The notes beneath the pieces were generated by a model. That model saw only the letters and a list, made by a program, of their open reading frames with translations. It was not told the DNA's origin and searched no databases. Shown here in pieces: positions 12,701 through 21,091 of a stretch of DNA of 64,000 nt. The stretch spans positions 6,118,203 to 6,182,202 of the forward strand of contig CM037842.1 in the NCBI GenBank assembly GCA_021234535.1, given 5' to 3'. The position numbers and the translations under genes were made by a program. This stretch comes from Stichopus chloronotus (Eukaryota; Echinodermata; Holothuroidea; Aspidochirotida; Stichopodidae). The first letter of the stretch is position 1; every line of letters starts with the position of its first letter.

Positions 12701-14991
12701 ATTCATCTTCAGCAAAGTTTCCTGGTTCTGGTGGTGCAGTTATTGGCTTCTGCCCTGATCCGGAAAATCTGGTGAGTGATGTACCCAAAATCAGCTGAGT
12801 GGTTTTTCAAACATTTACTGAATGGTCTGTGTAAACTGTAGTGAGTGGTGTATCTTAACTCTTATGAGAGGTGTTTGTAAACTCTAATGTATGGTCTATT
12901 TTGCGGTGTGTCTCAACTCTGGTTAGTGGTATGTCTAAACTGTGGTTAGTGGTGTGTCTAAACTCCAGTGACTGGTGTGTCTAAAATCTGGTGAGTGGTC
13001 CGTCTAACCTTTGCTGAACTCTGCTGAGTGTTGTGTGGTAACTCTGGTGACTGATGTGTCTAAACTTAGGCATGTATAGTTCCTCTCGAATGTGGTGATG
13101 AATGATTTCTTCAAATCTGTTCTGGTAGATGCTATAAATTATTTAGTTCTATAGAGTGGCCTGTTTTAATTCTATCAAGTCCTTTCTTACACTGGTGTGT
13201 GGTTCTCACTGTCAATTCTCGATGTCTGCAGACTACAAGAAAGCAACAGAAAAACAGAACAAAAGTTTCAAAAATGTAATTGCTAGGTAATCGTTCCAAT
13301 TTTAAAGCAGTATGTGCTATTATTCCTGCCTTTTCAAAAGCACACCAAAGTTTCTTACAGTTGTAAAAAGCTATAGAAACTAAGATACTGAGATCTGTTT
13401 ATCCAAAAATTTCCAAAAGAAATTTGTTCGCATAGGAGTATTGTTGTTGGTCATTTTCACAGAAGTACTGTACATTCACCACAGGGCCCAGTTCTGCTAA
13501 TTTTTTAGCCACAAAAGTAAATCACTGTTCTTTCTACCGCAATTGACGCTCTAATGAATGAAATTTCTCCTGAAAGAAATGTGGCATAGATTCTGTTTTC
13601 CAGTGCCAAATCAAAGGAAAGGAATGAGAGAAGATTAGGGACAAAGGCTATTTTTTCACATTCAAACAGCATAAGAAATTCACAAAATATGTTTATGGCA
13701 GCGATAGCTTTCCATAAACATATTGCTAAGTAAGGCCTTTCCATATGGCATTTTCTTTGTCCCAGTTTATCTGGAACAGTATAACATTACCAGACATGTC
13801 GTTTAAATGGAACATTTGTTATCAGATGCAGATCATAGTGAAGTAGACACAGTCAAAATGATAAAACATTGATAAAATAACGTGAAGACGTAGGGATTTC
13901 ATTCTGAAAACGTCTGAATATCGTACACCGATCATCATGCACAAGACTTGACATCCTGAAATTTTGTGTGATCATTCAGAGATTGTAACATTTGAAAAGC
14001 GATAAGCAAGATTTAAACGTATACTTTCCCCCAGTGATGCAATTTGTTCAAATATTACGAAGGACGAATAATAAGACATTAATATCACATGTGTAGCAGG
14101 GGATACATGCACTTAACGTTAATAACAGAATGCTAAATACTTACATGCAGGTGTGTAATCGAATTGATCATAACATTGAATGTATGAACTCTTTAGTAGG
14201 GCCATTGAATTGTTACATATAGGGCATGGTACAGCGAAACACATATACTGTAGGCCCCTGCTGATCACAGTATTGTGCTTGGGAGTACTCGTAAGGTTCC
14301 CTGTTTTGTTTTTCCTTTCATTTAGTGTCTTTTGGGGATGACGTTTTGGTTTCTCACTGCTAGGCGGGTCAAGTAAAATGTAGTAGGTCTACGTTGAGTG
14401 AGATCGATAAGGCCACACTTAGCCCTGGAACATGCTGTGTGTCCTCTTGCATGGCCTACACTTATTTGTCCTGTACTAGAAGCGTAGTGTGAAGCGCCTA
14501 GGCCGTGTAACTGGAACGCACAAATCTGTTCGGGGGATAGCGTCACAATCCATGGCTTCCATAGACAGTGGTTACCCTGTCTGTAACAACATTTTTCTAA
14601 CTTCAGTGTCTATATTTTTTGTTTACCTTTAGGTTGTGAGAAAACTAAGAGTGACAATGCAAAGGTTATGCATACAATAAAAATTGCTACCCATTTCATT
14701 TTCATTGTAGTGTAGTAATTTGGCCTGTTGCTGTCGCCAGTTCAGATGTGATACTGGATGAATTATTCTCTGCCACTGGTCCGAATCAGACAACTTTGTT
14801 TCTTCATAAATTATGTCCGATATCAGTCATTAATCTGATACATTGATTGATATATTAATATCTGCAATTTATTTCCAAAACTATTACAGAAAAATCTGAA
14901 GGACTCTCTGCAGTCAGAAGGATTTGTCTTCTGTGAAGTCGTTCCAAATCTGCCGCAGCGGAGGTCGAGGAAGACGACCGCGGTATCGTAG
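652..14991 (+). CDS. Glucuronokinase-like GHMP kinase, C-terminal 210 codons (six exons, 5' end outside window)
   Basis: Joined exons 652-744, 2634-2808, 3050-3107, 7854-7986, 12700-12771 and 14890-14991 make 633 nt: 210 codons and a TAG stop. All introns are GT..AG and phases match at each junction (0, 1, 2, 0, 0). The protein carries blocks known from plant glucuronokinases in the same order: AGLQDRVIQ, GLVFMDFSS, NPSDSGKIH, NFDLRRK and GSGGAVIGFCPD; the last is the glycine-rich GHMP motif 3. Members of this family phosphorylate D-glucuronate at C1 with ATP (EC 2.7.1.43). The product feeds UDP-glucuronate synthesis in the myo-inositol oxygenation route and is made in the cytosol. Family members are about 360 residues, so roughly 150 N-terminal residues, including the ATP-binding motifs, are missing upstream. 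Substrate specificity is inferred from the family, not shown. No signal peptide or membrane segment is visible. Confidence 0.87.
721..1950 (+). repeat. 57-bp minisatellite carrying a duplicated exon end and 5' splice site
   Basis: There are about 21 units of 57 bp. Each contains the exon end (GGTCTTCAGGACAGGG, then TTATCCAG), a GTAAGG or GTATGG donor, then ATAACGTTAAAGATG and TTTATCGCTGAT. GT is present at 745+57k for every k from 0 to 20. A final degenerate unit at about 1920-1950 has lost the donor. The period is 19 codons, so the exon frame stays open through the array and stops only at 1984-1986. Variant units recur in blocks (W-type, L-type with AN, E-type with TD), which shows four-unit, 228-bp higher-order duplication. 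It lies in the first intron as I call it. Confidence 0.95.
1951..2633 (+). repeat. Rest of first intron, with ~60-bp degenerate repeat
   Basis: After the array there is ordinary AT-rich intron. Between about 2370 and 2555 a segment with the core GATCACTGTTGATTAC and a preceding TTTTTCC recurs four times at about 60-bp spacing. The acceptor CCCGTATCAG ends at 2633. I see no gene here. Confidence 0.7.
2634..2808 (+). CDS. Glucuronokinase-like, exon b
   Basis: Entry is phase 0 after CCCGTATCAG; exit is phase 1 at G|GTATGT. It encodes IYEGLVFMDFSSEIM, then GHGDYQTLDMSLLPPLW, AYIRNPSDSGKIHNDV and ERWRNG. The GLVFMDFS, LDxxLLPPL and NPSDSGK blocks are what identify the family. In GHMP kinases the region between motifs 2 and 3 helps form the sugar site; I infer that role here. 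Confidence 0.9.
3050..3107 (+). CDS. Glucuronokinase-like, exon c
   Basis: This is a short 58-nt exon after the acceptor TCTTTCTCAG. The first two bases complete the glycine codon begun in the previous exon. It encodes GDLEVRDAMKKFAQFTDQA and the first two bases of an arginine codon. The donor AG|GTAAGC is at 3108. It is predicted to be a helical stretch, as in the family. Confidence 0.87.
3556..3760 (+). repeat. ~24-bp minisatellite (GTACATGGTGTATGTATG type)
   Basis: About eight imperfect copies of a TG-rich unit (GTACATGGTGTATGTATGGT and variants). Small open frames on both strands are by-products of the periodicity. Confidence 0.85.
3935..4620 (+). mobile_element. Interspersed tandem element with hairpin head and GT-rich tract
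   Basis: It begins with the inverted repeat GATTCCTTGC / GCAAGGAATC around 3938-3966, then a (GTAT/GTGT)n tract to 4022. A unit follows that starts CTTGTGAACACTCTAGC and contains GGTCAAAGGTCATCTG. Unit starts are at about 4032, 4323 and 4590, with the last copy degraded. It looks like a non-coding dispersed repeat rather than a gene; its class is unknown. Confidence 0.6.
6633..6945 (+). repeat. 32-bp minisatellite with 19-bp inserts
   Basis: The basic unit is GCTTCACATTCTGTTTAATG followed by CTATTGCACCAT (32 bp). Some units carry an extra segment, GCCATAGTCATGAATGTGT, giving a higher-order pattern. About eight units lie within the intron before exon d. Confidence 0.9.
7854..7986 (+). CDS. 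Glucuronokinase-like, exon d
   Basis: Acceptor TTCAAATTTCTAG ends at 7853; the first base completes the arginine codon from exon c. It encodes EALESRDLNKLKELMD, then SNFDLRRKLYGDDVIG and AENLQMINLARQ, and ends in phase 0 at CAG|GTGGGT. The NFDLRR block and the downstream GA-N-M-ARQ pattern match the family just before motif 3. Confidence 0.9.
8755..9760 (+). repeat. 118-bp tandem repeat
   Basis: AATATTCACATC marks unit starts at 9223, 9341, 9459, 9577 and 9695, an exact 118-bp period with few differences. Diverged partial units extend back to about 8755 and forward to about 9760. Each unit contains GCTCTGTTTCTTCAG, then GGTG and GTAAGTTAG, which is a good 3' splice signal and a good 5' splice signal four bases apart. 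Confidence 0.93.
10015..10395 (+). repeat. ~26-bp minisatellite (GACCCTAGGCAAGACA type)
   Basis: About 14 imperfect copies of CATGGACCCTAGGCAAGACA plus a few variable bases. The copies at 10150-10260 are the most alike. Intronic; no coding meaning inferred. Confidence 0.88.
12340..12420 (+). repeat. TTGA/TTGT simple repeat
   Basis: A run of GATTGATTGATTGTTTGATT-type tetranucleotides, about 80 bp long. Confidence 0.95.
12700..12771 (+). CDS. Glucuronokinase-like, exon e (GHMP motif 3)
   Basis: Acceptor CTTTTCACCAG ends at 12699 and the donor CTG|GTGAGT starts at 12772. The 24 codons are HSSSAKFPGSGGAVIGFCPD followed by PENL, phase 0 to 0. SAKFPGSGGAV is the GHMP kinase motif 3; its glycine-rich loop lies near the substrate and phosphate in known structures of the superfamily. 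This is the strongest single piece of evidence for the gene. Confidence 0.92.
12772..13075 (+). repeat. Degenerate ~24-bp array beginning at the exon e donor
   Basis: From the donor onward the intron is built of diverged units like ACTCTGGTGAGTGGTGTGTC plus TAA. The exon-intron junction AAATCTGGTGAGTG recurs exactly near 12985. About 12 units are recognisable before the pattern fades near 13075. Confidence 0.75.
13076..14889 (+). other. Remainder of last coding intron
   Basis: AT-rich unique-looking sequence with no exon or clear repeat. The acceptor CAAAACTATTACAG ends at 14889. Confidence 0.6.
14890..14991 (+). CDS. Glucuronokinase-like, terminal coding exon
   Basis: 33 codons: KNLKDSLQSEGFVFCEVVPN then LPQRRSRKTTAVS and TAG at 14989-14991. 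The first part matches the family C-terminus in length and pattern (helix, then a GF-x-F strand). The last nine residues are basic and come from a sudden CpG-rich stretch (14955-15015). The other two frames of this exon contain stops, so this frame is the only one that continues the protein. Confidence 0.85.
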   Translation, partial: KNLKDSLQSEGFVFCEVVPNLPQRRSRKTTAVS

Positions 14992-15378
14992 ATCCGTCGG
15001 TAGATACGCTCGGAGGTAAGTTATTTGATTACATTTGACACTGGACAAAGCAATGTAATAGAGAAAGCCTTCAATTTAGCATGACCTTTGTAAGCACTAT
15101 AAAATCTATGGAAGATGTTTAAAACATGATAGTCTGGACTCCTCCTCACTGTTACCCATTTTTATCATCAACACACAAGTAAGTGCACCTCACTGACTAT
15201 GGTGCACAGTATCAGTTTGCCCTCTTTTTATCCCTCTGTCTTTCAAGGTTGTGTAACATGAAAGTGGCCTTTTGGAAAATAAGCTTTATTTACCATTTAA
15301 AATGTTGAAAAAAAGCCACAAGAGACCATCAAATTCCATCAAATATTGACAAAATTCCTGTCTTATACCGGCATCATG

Positions 15379-15384
15379 AATAAA
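15379..15384 (+). promoter_or_regulatory. Possible polyadenylation signal AATAAA
   Basis: AATAAA 388 bp after the stop codon would give a plausible 3' UTR if the donor-like site at 15016 is not used. AT-rich DNA gives such hexamers often. Confidence 0.3.
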
Positions 15385-16602
15385 CATTGTCTTTAGTATG
15401 TAAATTTAAGATGTCAACAGATTGACTTGCTTGAAATGCTTTATGTTATACTTTGTCTAATTAAACATTATTTTCAAGGACAATTGAGAATTTTATATAT
15501 CCAGAGAGTTTTGGTTTGGAAACATTGTATTTTCTTCTTTATGAATATTGATATCACTAGCAATGTGAAACACAGTAATTAAGTAATTGAGAAATGATAG
15601 GCTTAACAAAAGAAATAATGACTCTGAGCTACTACACCCCACATCATCATATTTGCATTTCCATCTATTTTTGAAAAGCCATATCTCAAAATTGTTATAG
15701 ATAGAAACATAATTCCAATGAATATTCATTCAATAGTCCAGTCTGCATCTTTTGAGCAAAGCCAACCCTGTTTGTTTATCACATGACCTTTAGTTAATAG
15801 TCCACATTAATAGTTTCTTTTTTTCCAGTTAATTGTTTTCATATTCGTTTACTAATTTCTCATTCGGTTCTCCACCTTCCAATGTCTCCTCCATCCTTGC
15901 TTCTCATCTAACGTAGATTTTGTGTAATTAAGTAATCTCTTTTGTGTCAGTAATGATTCTGTCTGATTCATCACTCTTGTTTCTTCCATTTTAAATTTTT
16001 CCCTTTGTTTGCCCTAGTGTTCCTTTTTCTTCCCCCTTTTTTTAGATCTTACGTTTCTTTTTAATGACCTTTTTTGGTCATTTGTATGTCAGCTGCTGTC
16101 ATTAGCTATCTTTCTTGCAAGGTGTATTGATCTACTAAATCTTATGATGGTCTTAAAAGTTTGTAGAGCTAGCTATGAACTTAAGCACAAGTCACTTAAA
16201 AGATAAAATGTAGTCAGTTATTGAGATATTATGTTATACTTTGTACAGTCTTCTGCTAGGTTTGTATTTAAAAGTTACATTTAGAAGTAATGAGCTGCAA
16301 GAAAATTTATGTCTATGAGTGTATCATGAGAGTGAGAAAATAGATCCCTGTCAGCCTAGCAACCTTACAAGTATATTATTTGTCACTTTCAAGAGGAAAT
16401 AAAATGTGAAGAAGTGGCTGAAAATTTCTTAAATACAGTGCAAACAAAGCCTGCCAGTCCATGCATGGTCATATGTGGTTGTGATAAGAAGTCATTTCTG
16501 ACATTGTTTTGGCATTATATGCATATGCAGTTATGTTAAGAAGCCATTTCTGACACTGTTTGGGTTTTATATGCATATTCATACATGATCATGATAAGAC
16601 AG

Positions 16603-16757
16603 CCAATCCTCACATGATATCATACATGTGTATGCCTTCTCGAGAGGAACATACCCTAACCATTACGGTATATCTGGATATCACATCATGTTCTATCATG
16701 CAGAAAAGGTCTTCTCGAGACATGATTTTAACACAATATGTGTTTTTGAGGAGTAGG
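16603..16757 (+). mobile_element. Dispersed ~150-bp element, copy 1
   Basis: Shares CCAATCCTCACATGATATCA at its start, two CTTCTCGAGA blocks, ATATCTGGATATCA, and the end GAGGAnTAGG with the copy at 60891-61034 in the same orientation. The main difference is a deletion in the other copy near ACCATTACGGT. No coding frame and no clear target duplication. Class unknown. Confidence 0.75.
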
Positions 16758-16958
16758 TGGATAAGAAGCCATCTCTCTTACAGTTTGGCTTTACATGCAT
16801 GTTCATATGTGACTTATATCAAGAGTCATATCTGACATTGTTTGGCTTTCATATGCATATTCATGTGTGGTTATAAGTCTGACCTTCCTAAGGACCATAT
16901 ATCAGATTCGTACCAGCCTGTTGATATTGTCATAACTCCCCGTTCTTCAAATTGAGTG

Positions 16959-17066
16959 GGTTTCAACAGTTCTCATATGGCATTCATGGAGGTTAACCTT
17001 ACGTGTTCTGTTGGTTTCAACAGTTCTCATATGGCATTCTTGGAGGTTAACCTTCCGTGTTCTGTG
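16959..17066 (+). repeat. 54-bp tandem duplication
   Basis: GGTTTCAACAGTTCTCATAT followed by GGCATTC and GGAGGTTAACC occurs at 16959 and 17013 with a few differences. Confidence 0.93.
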
Positions 17067-17692
17067 TTCCTTGCATACCAGCCTGAAGTTCTTCTGTGAC
17101 AACTCAAACCAGTAACATGTCTGCTTAAGTTGACTCAGCCTTCCTCTTCACAGAAACATAATTTTTCCTACTTCTTTTTGTCCCTCTCTGATCGACTTTC
17201 TTTCGGTCACATCGTGAGGTGGTATTGAACTCTGCGAGAAAGGTTGTATTAAAGTAAAAGTATTTTGTTGGAGATACAAAATGACTTGCGTAAAAAACAT
17301 CGAGTAACATTCACAATGATTGCATGAAATACTTTTGATAGAATATTGTTGGTTTTCAATGTATACCCTACAATATGACACAGGCTAGTGTACTGATCAT
17401 CAGCAACATTGTATGTGTAGTGCTAAAAAACACAACTTGTTGTTAGGTTGAATAGGCTAGAAAAAACAATATTATCAGCCATGTTTCCAGTGTCTGACCT
17501 TGTTACTCTAACTAATACTGGGAATAACACTGAATCACATCTTACCATACATTAAGAGCAGTTAGTGACTTTGTGTGGATTGACACAGGTTGCAATTCGT
17601 CAGCTTTGGAAGAAGATATGAAAATTATATCACCCTTTTCTTTGATAGTCTGAGTAGTGTCTGTAAATCTAGCTTGCTATGTATCCATGTAG

Positions 17693-17788
17693 GAAGACAG
17701 CATTGCAGTGGTTGAGAAGCAGTACGTCAAACTCTACTCCGATAGTAGTGGTGGCCTGATATATTTTAGAGGTTTCCTCTACTTTCAG
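17693..17788 (+). CDS. Exon-like segment, unrecognised
   Basis: 96 nt open in one frame between TATCCATGTAG and CAG|GTAGGA: EDSIAVVEKQYVKLYSDSSG then GLIYFRGFLYFQ. It is phase 0 at both ends. It could join in phase to the exon ending at 12771 as an alternative, or belong to another gene, or be chance. No family recognised. Confidence 0.25.
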
Positions 17789-19960
17789 GTAGGACAAATC
17801 AATATATGGTGTGTGCAACACCATGTCAGTTAAAGGGACATATCAAAGACATCTGCTTGAGGTAGGTAAGTTCATTGCCTGCTGCTGGAGGTAGACAAAA
17901 GAAACTGATGATGGTACCAGATAGATGAAGACATGTGAATAATCTACCAGCATACTTAAACAAAGACAGTGTCTACTACTCCTGGTGAATATGAACTTCA
18001 AGTAAATGTTGTATCTGAAAATACAGATGAAGGTGATGCCATGTAAATGTGTTACCATTAGACCAAGATAAAACATTTAAGGTTTCTGTAGCTCCAAGTG
18101 AATGAACAGTTTGTTTTGATTGGTGACATTGAATTGTCCAAATGATGAACATAAGACAATATATTCTTAAGCTAGTCAATCCATTTCCAGAATGTATTCA
18201 AGTCTAATGTAGATGAAATGTATGCTAAATACCTCATCAGTGATAGTAATCTTGTGATTGGTTAGCTAATGTTTTTGTGTTGTATGGCTTGTAAACATAA
18301 CATCTTGGGGTTGCCTGAATATCCAACCCTAGGTACTGTTGGCAGCAGCCCCCCGCCCTTCCTCTTTTCTGGAGATGTTATGGGTTCTAGGTACCTGATG
18401 TCAGTTATCTTTGTATTAGTTATGGAATGTGTTTGTGCATGATGGTCTGTAAACAAAGCCTCTTGAAGTTGCTAGAATGTTATGGTAGGTATGTTTGTAT
18501 CCCTTGGTATAGCTACATAGAGCAGGTTAGATAAAAACAGCAGACTCACTGGAGGAATATTGTATTTTTTTGCTCTCATTGCTGATGTCAGATATTAAAG
18601 TCTTACTAGTGTAACAAAAATATAGTGCACATAATAATGTCAAAATGCATGCAAAAGACCACAACATTCATGTGATAGGCATTAAAAATGCTGTTTTTCA
18701 TCTGCTTACATAACAGTGGCAAAAGTGCTCATCTGCTCAATTGACAGTCATTGGGACTGCTCCCGTCATCTGCTTATCATGTTACAGGTGGCACAAAATG
18801 GTGCTGTTTGTCTTTTCATGTGACAGAAAGTATGAGTGCTGTCACCCGTACTGTGACAGTGATGCTCCTTTCTCTTTTAAGACATTTTAAAGGTCACTTC
18901 TGAGTCAACAGGAGTAAACACACTAATAAGCAGATCTGAACAGTGATAAAATGCTACAATTTCAAAGTCTTTGGTGGAGTTTCAAAAGTTTAGTGCTGTA
19001 GAGGTGAAAGGTTAGTTGAGTGCAGTAGAGGTCAAAGGTTAGTTGAGTGCAGTAGAGGTCAAAGGTTAGTTGAGTGCAGTAGATGTCTTTAAACAAATAG
19101 CAAATAGCAAAAAAACCAGGTTCTCTGGTTTCTTTTTGTTAAACATGTAAATGAGGCTAATTCATCAGAGAATCAAAACATTCTGCTTGTGTGAACATGT
19201 CATGTAAGGCATGATCAATTGTCTTCACATAGTCTTCACATAGTCTTCAAATCAGTGTGTTGCTTATGAATGTTTCAGAGGTAGTAATGGCAGGTCTGTG
19301 ATCCATGCAACACTTCAGAGCTGATTAAATCAGCAGCATTCTTCCTGCTTTTATTTCTGTAGCCAGTTCATACATTGCTTGACAAACAATAAAAATATGG
19401 TATCTGTAGTCGGGGGGGGGGGGGCAGAAATTGAAGTCTACTGGGAGCTCATTAGCTATTGTTTTGTGGATGTTTTTTTCCTTTGTATTCTTCTTGTAAC
19501 AAAAGTGACTTCCTTAATGATTGCTGACATTTGAGCGATAGTCCTAACTGGAAGGTCGTTAGTCATGACCATAAGTGCTTGATGCGATCATGGAGAGCCC
19601 CCCCCCGGTGATGATGATGTAATATTATGTAATAATGTAAGCGTAATCACTGGCTCTCTGGACAGTAAGCTAATGTCTCATATGGATAATGTATAATCTC
19701 TGAAGGTTACTGAACAGTAATTATGAGAAACAGGCTCCCTGCTGTGAGAATTTTGATGGGCGCTATCGTTACAAAGTCGTTGGTAATATGTAGTTATCCA
19801 CTCACATAATATTGTTTGTGTACATGTACCATGAGCATTGACCCAATTCATTAGACTGTCATGGATGGATACCTTTGACTGCTCATTTCAGTTTTAACTG
19901 TCACTTATATGCTCTTATCTCTTCTAGTATTATATCTAAGTCATTAACTGGAGGTAAGAG
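17789..19960. other. Non-coding stretch
   Basis: AT-rich. Contains a 27-bp repeat, about 3.5 copies of GTGCAGTAGAGGTCAAAGG plus TTAGTTGA, at 18990-19090, and a G-run near 19413. No gene seen. Confidence 0.6.
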
Positions 19961-20218
19961 TTAAAGGCTGTATTGCATCACCCTAAGCTATATTTTTACC
20001 TCCCTGAAAGGAAAATTCTCAACTGGTTCTAAGTTACAGTACTCCTAGATTGACAGCAAATTCGAAAGATGCACAGCAGGCTCGTGTTACACAGCGTACA
20101 CAGGGATCCATTGCTTTGGTTACACCTGTGGAGGAATGTAAGACAGGCTGAGGGAGGGACTAGAGGTAGGTGGTTGGGAGAATTGAAACTGTCTGGGGTG
20201 ATGCATTACAGCCTTTAA
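19961..20218 (+). mobile_element. TTAA-flanked MITE, family 1, copy 1
   Basis: 258 bp bounded by TTAA. Terminal inverted repeats are AGGCTGTATTGCATCACCC at the left and GGGTGATGCATTACAGCCT at the right. Internal parts, such as GACAGCAAATTCGAAAGATG, match copy 2 at 24342-24598 in reverse orientation. TTAA target sites are typical of piggyBac-related elements; that placement is inference. No transposase is encoded. Confidence 0.88.
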
Positions 20219-20861
20219 CCCTCTGCTCTCAAACCCCTACCCAGCAGTCACTTTGCTGCTCTCTCCAAGCCTTACATGCACCCGTCCTCCCCTCTTGAAT
20301 ATTTGTGGAGGACACATCCTGTATATTAAATCAACTCATTTTAAGTCAGCCTTGCTTCTGTACCGTAGTGAACTCATAATAATAAGCATATTAGTGATTG
20401 TTTATTGTCAACGGTGATCACTAATTAAGAAAGATCCTGTTGTTCCTAGACTTTAGAAGCCTGTCTTGTAATTAGTTCATTGATAAGCTTTAGCAATATT
20501 GAATTTTAGTGGCATGATTTCACCAACACCTCTGAGAGGGCTTTTGTTGATCCATTGGAGCTTACAGCCTTGTAAAGTAGAGATTTGGTCAAAATGAAGA
20601 GTATCCTTCCTCGAATAGTTTCCTGGTAATCTCTGTTGTTTATTTCTAAATTACTTCAAGTTAAGATTGTTATAGTTTCAAGAGAACTGTTTACCCGATG
20701 AAGTTGACCTTACAACCTTATCAGACCAGGTGATTATTTAATTAGTATATCCTGTTGAAGTCAGTCCCAGGTACGTCCATTGATTTCACAGCTTGCAAAG
20801 TTCCCAGGATCCCATTGCTATACAGCAGACTTCAAAAGAGAAAACTACGTTAGGTGAACTT

Positions 20862-21091
20862 CAAAGCAGTTATTAATCACCCCAAGCTACGTTTTTGGCT
20901 TGTGGCATGCAAAATTCTCAGTTGGCTCTGGTCTTTGACAGCTAATTTGAAAGATGCAGAGTAACTCATATTACACAGAATACAGAGGGACCCAGTGCTT
21001 TGATTACATATGTGGTGGAGTCTTAGCCCGACTGTGGGAGGGACTAGAAGTAAGTGGTTGGAAGAATATCTGTGGTAATGAGTGACTGAGC
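20862..21091 (+). mobile_element. MITE family 1, diverged copy
   Basis: Same orientation as copy 1. ATCACCCCAAGCTACGTTTT, GACAGCTAATTTGAAAGATG and GGGAGGGACTAGAAGTAAG line up with it. Ends are degraded and the TTAA borders are lost. Confidence 0.75.

Larger units (their letters stand above)
15385..17692. other. Non-coding stretch with small repeats
   Basis: AT-rich, with no supported exon. From about 16450 to 16880 diverged ~65-bp units (AAGCCATTTCTGACA, ATATGCATATTCAT) surround a dispersed element at 16603-16757. A 54-bp duplication lies at 16959-17066. Confidence 0.6.
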
